A stretch of DNA of 56,538 nucleotides from CAYQTE01 sp964420285 (GTDB taxonomy: Bacteria; Planctomycetota; Phycisphaerae; Tepidisphaerales; Tepidisphaeraceae), in assembly GCA_964420285.1 (NCBI GenBank), contig CAYQTE010000025.1, positions 1-56,538 on the forward strand, given 5' to 3'. Positions 51,648 through 56,538 of the stretch are shown here, piece after piece (the first letter of the stretch is position 1; every line of letters starts with the position of its first letter). The position numbers were made by a program, and so were the translations under genes. The notes beneath the pieces were generated by a model. That model had not been told where the DNA came from. It did not search any database and was given only the letters and a program-made list of their open reading frames with translations.

Positions 51648-53666
51648 CTATCCTTCGCGCCGCGCCGCTCCCAGCCGCGCCGCGGCCGCTTCCACTACGC
51701 GCTGCACCAACGGCTCGACCTGCTCGGCCAGCAGCGTGCCGGTGGGCGATCGAAACGCCAGCGCCACCGCCACGCTCTTCTTCCCCGCCGGGATCGGCTT
51801 GCCCCGGTATGTCGACACATGCGTCATCGTTTCGAGATTCTCCAGCGATAGCCCGGCCACCAGTTCCGCCAGCTTCTCATACGCCAGCGCCTCGTCCACG
51901 ACCAGCGCAACGTCGCGCACGATCGCCGGAAACCGTGGCAATGCCGCCAGCTTCGGCACATCCCTCGCCCCGGCCAGCAATTCCGCCAGGTCCAGTTCCG
52001 CGGCCATCGGCGCTGACCGCAACGAAACTTTCTCCGCCACCCGCCGCGATATCCGCCCCAGGTAGCCCACCGCGCGATCGCCCCACTCAATTCGCCCGCA
52101 CGCCCCGGCGGCAAATCCTGTCCGCTCGTCAGCGATCACCTTCACGCCACGCAACCTGTCCAGCCGCCCCAGCAGCATCTCGATCGCCCCGCGCAGCTCG
52201 CCGAAATCCTCACCGCCGGCCAATCCCACCACCACCTTCTCCGTCACTGAATCATCCGCCTCGCCTACGAACGTCGCGCCGATTTCGAACAGTTTCGCAT
52301 CAGCCGTCCCGTTCTTTTCATTCCGCGCCAGCGATTCCAGCAGTCCGGGAATCACGCTCGGCCGCAGCCGCGCATCCGCCTTGCGCGTCACAGATTCCAC
52401 GCGCGCCAGCTTCGCCCCATGCGGCGTGAAATCCTCCGCCAGCACATCCGACACGAAACTGAACGTGATCGCCTCGAAATATCCCGCTCCGGCCAGAGCA
52501 TCGCGGATCGCATCCACCGCTTTGGTCGAAGGCGACGGCGGCACCACGCGGATCGAAATTTCCTCGCGCACCGGGATCTTGTCGTATCCCATCATCCGCG
52601 CGATCTCCTCGACCAGATCGACCGCCACGCGCACATCCGCTCGCCACGAAGGAACATTCACCGACAGCCCACCCGCCGATCGCGACACGACAAATCCCAA
52701 TCGCCGCAAAATCCCCTCGGCCTGTTCCAGCGGCACATCAATCCCCAGCACGCCGCGGATTTTGTCCGGCCGAAGTTCGATCGTCACCTTCTCCGCCGAA
52801 TTACCCTTCCCATCGGCCGCCACGTCGCCGGCCAGCACGCCGCCGGCGATCTGCGCGATCAAGTCCGCCGCGCGCCGCCCGGCCGCATCCGCCTGCGTCG
52901 GATCGATCCCCCGCTCAAATCTATACGAGCTATCCGACCGCATCTGCAGTGCCCGTGCCGTCGAGCGCACCGACATCGGATCGAACCGCGCCGATTCCAA
53001 CACGACCGCGTGCGTCGAATCCGTCACTTCGCTGTCGCGTCCTCCCATCACGCCCGCCAAAGCGATTGGCCGGGTCGCATCGGCAATCACCAGCATCGAC
53101 CCCGAAAGCTCCCGCTCGTGCCCGTCGATGCTCGTGAGCTTTTCACCAGGGCGAGCCTGGCGCACGATGATCTTCCCGCCGCCGATGTGCGCCATGTCGA
53201 ACGCATGGAGCGGCTGCCCCATCTCGAACATGACATAGTTTGTGACATCGACGACATTGCTGATCGGCCGCACACCGATCGCGGTGAGCCGGCGAATCAT
53301 CCACTGAGGCGACGGCCCGATTTTCACATTTTGGATTACCCGGCCCGTGTAATAGAAGCACGCCGGCGATTCGATCGCCACGGAAATCTCCGCCGCGCCG
53401 GATTGTGAGACCGCAGAACCCGCCGTCGCCATCCCCGCCGGCTGTTTGAGCGGCCGCTGCAACAGAGCTGCCACCTCGCGCGCCATTCCCAGGTAACAGA
53501 GGCAATCCCCGCGATTGCTGGTGACTTCGACATCGAGAACGGTGTCACCGGCTACGGTCTCAATCGACTCGATGGGAAACCCGGCGCCGGTGAGCGCCTC
53601 GGCGATCACCTCGCCGTCCAGCGGGCCGTCCACAAAATCCGACAACCATTCCAGACTGATTTTCAT
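51648..53666 (-). CDS. pheT: Phenylalanyl-tRNA synthetase beta subunit, short form
   Basis: PheT pairs with PheS to charge tRNA-Phe and edits Tyr. The 672-residue protein has MKISLEWLSDFVDGPLDGEV, B3/B4 editing segments (VTNYVMFEMGQPLHAFD), B5 (DVRVAVDLVEEIARMMGYD) and the C-terminal FDX-ACB domain. The OB-fold tRNA-binding domain that sits at about residues 39-148 in E. coli PheT is absent: the sequence passes from SIETVAGDT directly to VLDVEVTSNRGDCLCYLG. The start at 53666 is MKISLEW. No pheS is adjacent. The upstream gap 53667-54147 carries the MITE copy and cbiM's promoter. Confidence 0.95.
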   Translation of the reverse strand: MKISLEWLSDFVDGPLDGEVIAEALTGAGFPIESIETVAGDTVLDVEVTSNRGDCLCYLGMAREVAALLQRPLKQPAGMATAGSAVSQSGAAEISVAIESPACFYYTGRVIQNVKIGPSPQWMIRRLTAIGVRPISNVVDVTNYVMFEMGQPLHAFDMAHIGGGKIIVRQARPGEKLTSIDGHERELSGSMLVIADATRPIALAGVMGGRDSEVTDSTHAVVLESARFDPMSVRSTARALQMRSDSSYRFERGIDPTQADAAGRRAADLIAQIAGGVLAGDVAADGKGNSAEKVTIELRPDKIRGVLGIDVPLEQAEGILRRLGFVVSRSAGGLSVNVPSWRADVRVAVDLVEEIARMMGYDKIPVREEISIRVVPPSPSTKAVDAIRDALAGAGYFEAITFSFVSDVLAEDFTPHGAKLARVESVTRKADARLRPSVIPGLLESLARNEKNGTADAKLFEIGATFVGEADDSVTEKVVVGLAGGEDFGELRGAIEMLLGRLDRLRGVKVIADERTGFAAGACGRIEWGDRAVGYLGRISRRVAEKVSLRSAPMAAELDLAELLAGARDVPKLAALPRFPAIVRDVALVVDEALAYEKLAELVAGLSLENLETMTHVSTYRGKPIPAGKKSVAVALAFRSPTGTLLAEQVEPLVQRVVEAAAARLGAARREG

Positions 53667-53771
53667 TGCATCCGTCCACCCGCAAGCCATTTAGCAGCCT
53701 GCGCGGCGAACACTCTATTCCCCCCAGCCCCCCTGTCAAACATCGCGCCCTTGCGAGTCGGGCGTCGGGCG

Positions 53772-53992
53772 GAGAGTGCCCGAACTTCCCGGCAACCGCC
53801 TCTTCCTCCTCCCCATGTACGCAGGGGGAGCGACAAAGGTGGGGGTTCTTCGCCAGTGGCTCTGCCAGGTCGAAGCCGCGACGAACGCCGCAGCGGTCAA
53901 CCCCCACCCAACCCTCCCCCTGGGTACAGGGAGAGGGGAATAGAAGGCGGTCCCACATGGATTTACACTCGCCCGGAAAATCGGGCACTCTC
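53772..53992. mobile_element. MITE-like element, full copy 5 (inverted relative to copy 2)
   Basis: This 221-bp copy has the best terminal inverted repeats: GAGAGTGCCCGA at one end and TCGGGCACTCTC at the other, a perfect 12-bp pair. Inside lie the same GTAC palindromes and CCCCCACC pair as copy 2. Read on the minus strand it differs from copy 2 at only a handful of positions. Confidence 0.88.
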
Positions 53993-54053
53993 GTTGGGCG
54001 TGTCCCCGGCGCCGTTTCTGGCATCGGGCCTGATGTGGGATACATCGCCCCTT

Positions 54054-54082
54054 GGTATTATTTTCGCAGTCTCGGTATTATT
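54054..54082. promoter_or_regulatory. Direct repeat GGTATTATT upstream of cbiM
   Basis: GGTATTATT occurs at 54054-54062 and 54074-54082, a 20-base period and 65 bases before the cbiM start. The spacing places both on one DNA face, so this could be a site for a metal-responsive repressor or part of the promoter. No B12 riboswitch was found. Confidence 0.3.
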
Positions 54083-54147
54083 GTCTTGGTGGCCGGGGCG
54101 ATGCGCCGGTTGCAATACGCGGTGGCAGGTTTGGAGAGGGCAGCGAT

Positions 54148-55122
54148 ATGCACATTCCCGACGGAATTCTCAACGGCCGCACCTGCGCCACCGCGGGCGT
54201 GCTGTCGGCGGCGGCCCTAGGCTGGGCGGTACGGCAAACTCGCCGCGAGTTGCCCCCGCGCAAAATCCCCTTGATGGGCTTGTCCTCCGCTTTCGTCTTT
54301 GCCGCCATGATGCTCAATTTCCCGGTGGCCGGCGGAACCTCCGGCCACATGGTCGGCGGCGTGCTCTGTTCGGTTTTGCTCGGACCCAGCGCGGCCGTTT
54401 TGGTCATTACCACCGTTTTGATCGTGCAATGCCTGCTCTTCGCCGATGGGGGATTGCTGGCATTGGGGGCCAATATCTTCAACATGGCCGTCGTCTGTTC
54501 AGTCGGTGGATATTACATCTATCGCCTGGTCTACCGCTTTCTTCCCAATCCGCGCGGGCGACTGGCGGCCGTGGCGTTCGCCGGTTGGGCGTCCACCGTC
54601 GTCGCGGCGATTGTGTGTGCTGGAGAACTGGCGTTTTCGGGCACCATTGCGTGGCCGGTGGCGTTCAGCGCCATGGCGTCGGTCCACATGCTGATCGGCA
54701 TTGGCGAAGCAGTCATCACGACGCTGGTGATCCTGGCCGTCAGCCAAACCCGGCCCGATCTGCTGGACTATACCGCCGCCGTTTCCATCGACGCAAAACC
54801 GAAGCTGGATTTCCTGATTTTCGGACTGCTGATCTCGCTCGGGTTGGCTCTGTTCGTCTCGCCGTTCGCCTGTCCGTGGCCCGATGGATTGGATCACACC
54901 GCTGAAGTTCTCGGCTTTGGCGCCAGCGCGCACCGCGTGGTGGCAGCGCCCATTCCCGATTATCTTTTCCCGGGCATCAAGTCGGCCGCCATCGCCACCA
55001 GCACCGCCGGATTGGTCGGAACCCTCATCGCGTTCGCCCTGGCCGTGGTTCTGTCTCGCATTCTCCTGCCCACACACTCACACACGGCCAGCGCCGCCCC
55101 GGGAGAAGCCCAGGGTGATTGA
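54148..55122 (+). CDS. cbiM: Cobalt/nickel ECF transporter substrate protein CbiM fused to CbiN-like domain
   Basis: CbiM/NikM is the metal-binding membrane subunit of ECF-type cobalt or nickel importers. The 324-residue protein starts with the required MHIPDGILNG, whose N-terminal amine and His2 coordinate the metal. Five or more helices follow, with NFPVAGGTSGHMVGGVLC and SAMASVHMLIGIGEAVITTL. The last 100 residues match the PDGLx CbiN/NikN domain (CPWPDGLDHTAEVLGF) plus a final helix. The start at 54148 is fixed by MHIPDG. It overlaps cbiQ by 8 bases. Cobalt or nickel cannot be decided from sequence. Confidence 0.93.
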   Translation: MHIPDGILNGRTCATAGVLSAAALGWAVRQTRRELPPRKIPLMGLSSAFVFAAMMLNFPVAGGTSGHMVGGVLCSVLLGPSAAVLVITTVLIVQCLLFADGGLLALGANIFNMAVVCSVGGYYIYRLVYRFLPNPRGRLAAVAFAGWASTVVAAIVCAGELAFSGTIAWPVAFSAMASVHMLIGIGEAVITTLVILAVSQTRPDLLDYTAAVSIDAKPKLDFLIFGLLISLGLALFVSPFACPWPDGLDHTAEVLGFGASAHRVVAAPIPDYLFPGIKSAAIATSTAGLVGTLIAFALAVVLSRILLPTHSHTASAAPGEAQGD

Positions 55123-55717
55123 ACATCGACACAATCCAGTGGCTGGTGAATATCGCCATCGCGCGCCCACGGCCCTGAAGGCGTTTTCCGCATTGGCCAT
55201 GGTGGTGATCCTTGTGACTTGCACTCCATCGCTGGGCCTTTACGCCGGCGCGGCCTTCGCGCTGATCGTTTGCGCCCTGCTGAGCCGATTGCCCTTAATT
55301 CCGATCCTTAAGCGGCTACTCCTGGTCGAGCCTTTCGTGTTGGGCGTGGCCGTGCTTTCGCTGCTGCAACCCAATGGCCTGCACATCTTCGGCCTGCTGG
55401 TGGCGCGCACGACGCTGTGCGTCTTCACTTTGGTCCTGCTCTCGTCGGCGGCCAGCCCGGCGGAGTTGATCGATCTGCTTCGCAGGTTGCGCGTGCCGTC
55501 GCTCATGGTGACAACATTGGCACTGATGCACCGTTATCTTTACGTCTTGCAGGAGGAATCCCGACGCATGCGTTTCGCCCGCCAGAGTCGCACGTTTACC
55601 CCCGGCCGCCGGCGCATCTGGCGAAACCTGGCCACCGTCGTCGCGCAACTGTTTATCCGCGCCCAATCCCGCTCGGAGCGAATCTACGCCGCCATGTGCG
55701 CCAGGGGATGGCAATGA
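55115..55717 (+). CDS. cbiQ: ECF transporter transmembrane protein CbiQ/NikQ
   Basis: The 200-residue protein couples the metal-binding subunit to the ATPase. It has four to five hydrophobic helices (FSALAMVVILVTCTPSLGLY, LLVARTTLCVFTLVLLS) and the ATPase-contact motifs near its C-terminus (RRMRFARQSR and RAQSRSERIYAAMCARGW, the Ala-Arg-Gly type). The start is GTG at 55115, inside cbiM's last codons; this keeps the conserved HRAPTALKAF beginning. Its stop overlaps cbiO by ATGA. Confidence 0.9.
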   Translation: MIEHRHNPVAGEYRHRAPTALKAFSALAMVVILVTCTPSLGLYAGAAFALIVCALLSRLPLIPILKRLLLVEPFVLGVAVLSLLQPNGLHIFGLLVARTTLCVFTLVLLSSAASPAELIDLLRRLRVPSLMVTTLALMHRYLYVLQEESRRMRFARQSRTFTPGRRRIWRNLATVVAQLFIRAQSRSERIYAAMCARGWQ

Positions 55718-56466
55718 TCCCCGCCGTCGAAGTCCGCAATTTGTCCTACCGTTACGCCGGCAGCGAACCGGCTCTGGTGGACGTGAATCTCTCAATCGCC
55801 GACGGCGAATGCGTCGCACTGATCGGTCCCAACGGCGCCGGCAAAAGCACATTGCTTCTTCATCTCAACGGCATTCTCCCCGACGCCGGTGCGATCGACG
55901 GCCAGATTCTCATTAACGGCCAGGCGATCGGCCCCAAGAACCTGCACGAGATTCGCCGGAAGGTCGGCCTGCTCTTTCAGGATCCGGACGATCAGTTGTT
56001 TTGTCCAACCGTGTTTGAGGACGTGGCGTTCGGTCCGCGGCAATTTCAAATCAACACCGTGCCGCTCGAGCAGCAAGTCACGGACCGCCTGGGCGAAGTC
56101 GGCCTGTCGGGCTTCGAGCACCGTTCGCCGCATCGACTCAGCGGCGGCGAAAAGCGTCGCGTGTGCCTGGCCGGCGTCCTGGCCTGCCAGCCCAGTGTTC
56201 TGGTTTTGGACGAACCCACGAGCAACCTCGATCCGCGCGGCCGGCGGCAGATTCTCAAGCTCCTCCAGCAAATCCCCGCTACGCGAATCATCGCGACACA
56301 TGACCTTGAACTGGTCGTCCAACTCTGTCAGCGCGCCATCCTGCTCGACCAGGGCCGGATCATTCGCGACGGACCCGCCGTCGAGCTACTGTCCGACGAA
56401 GACCTGATGCTCAAGCACGGCCTGGAAAGGCCGCACATTCTGCAACATCATCATCCGCATCACTAG
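55714..56466 (+). CDS. cbiO: ECF transporter ATP-binding protein CbiO/NikO
   Basis: The 250-residue ATPase drives metal uptake. It has Walker A LIGPNGAGKSTLLLHLNG, Q loop LLFQDPDDQLF, signature HRLSGGEKRRVCLAG, Walker B SVLVLDEPTSNLDP and the His switch ATHDLEL. The C-terminus is His-rich (LQHHHPHH), suited to metal binding. Start 55714, or the in-frame ATG at 55708. It is the last gene before the window end; the 72 bases after it hold no clear terminator. Confidence 0.96.
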   Translation: MIPAVEVRNLSYRYAGSEPALVDVNLSIADGECVALIGPNGAGKSTLLLHLNGILPDAGAIDGQILINGQAIGPKNLHEIRRKVGLLFQDPDDQLFCPTVFEDVAFGPRQFQINTVPLEQQVTDRLGEVGLSGFEHRSPHRLSGGEKRRVCLAGVLACQPSVLVLDEPTSNLDPRGRRQILKLLQQIPATRIIATHDLELVVQLCQRAILLDQGRIIRDGPAVELLSDEDLMLKHGLERPHILQHHHPHH

Positions 56467-56538
56467 GCGCGACGCAGCCTAATCCTGAATCAAGCGTGAT
56501 TTTCGCATAATTCAGTTGAATCGGCGCAGAAAAAACTC

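Noticed and set aside
1..56538. tRNA, rRNA, tmRNA or RNase P genes
   Set aside because: No sequence with the needed conserved blocks was recognised by eye; a covariance-model search would settle it.

Overview
The window looks like chromosomal DNA from a planctomycete, most likely the Phycisphaerae side of the phylum. It is GC-rich. It encodes a PEP-CTERM secreted enzyme, a TDAGL-type leucine-rich-repeat protein, several small membrane proteins with CxxCGYDL...CPxCG zinc ribbons, many secreted plant-polysaccharide hydrolases, and intergenic repeat families of the kind common in that phylum. The taxonomic placement is inferred from gene content; no rRNA or tRNA gene was recognised.

Layout. 0-3.4 kb: a secreted/membrane protein of unknown function with an ABC-2-type ATPase. 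3.4-4.7 kb: obg and rpmA. 4.9-6.7 kb: two membrane proteins. 7.1-14.4 kb: a carbohydrate region (PL4 rhamnogalacturonan lyase, PL1-like pectate lyase, GH44 endoglucanase) broken by an Eis-type acetyltransferase and a small membrane protein. 14.6-18.3 kb: a UVR-motif protein, a metallothionein, ygfZ, ppk2 and a YajQ-family protein. 18.4-22.6 kb: a three-gene signalling cluster on the minus strand: HTH-receiver, HDOD-GAF-like-histidine kinase, receiver-GAF-like. 23-26.4 kb: LRR protein, rpsD, a DUF262 remnant and a zinc-ribbon protein. 26.8-30.2 kb: a 76-aa protein coupled to a glucuronokinase-like GHMP kinase, facing polX. 31-39.5 kb: pseudopilin-like protein, GH74, a short ArgA-like acetyltransferase, an OmpA-family lipoprotein, GH43 and a coupled beta-propeller protein. 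39.5-40.8 kb: a gene-free block of dispersed repeats. 40.8-43.7 kb: trpB2, a GyrI-like protein, a conserved hypothetical, and an orphan FitA-type antitoxin with a 25-codon stump of its PIN toxin. 43.8-48.5 kb: murG-murC-murB-ddl. 48.6-51.6 kb: small planctomycete-type membrane proteins. 51.6-53.7 kb: a short pheT. 54.1-56.5 kb: a cobalt/nickel ECF transporter, cbiMN-cbiQ-cbiO.

How the genes fit together. PL4, PL1-like, GH44, GH74 and GH43 would attack pectin, beta-glucan/xyloglucan and xylan side chains. A glucuronokinase-like enzyme could salvage released glucuronate. The mur/ddl genes provide peptidoglycan precursors. The signalling cluster combines three receiver or kinase proteins with an HDOD module and sits next to a YajQ-family gene. 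It is the best candidate here for an uncharacterised system.

A 220-bp MITE-like element with GAGAGTGCCCG terminal repeats is present in two nearly identical inverted copies 47 kb apart and in three degraded or partial copies. At least seven other repeat families occur between genes.
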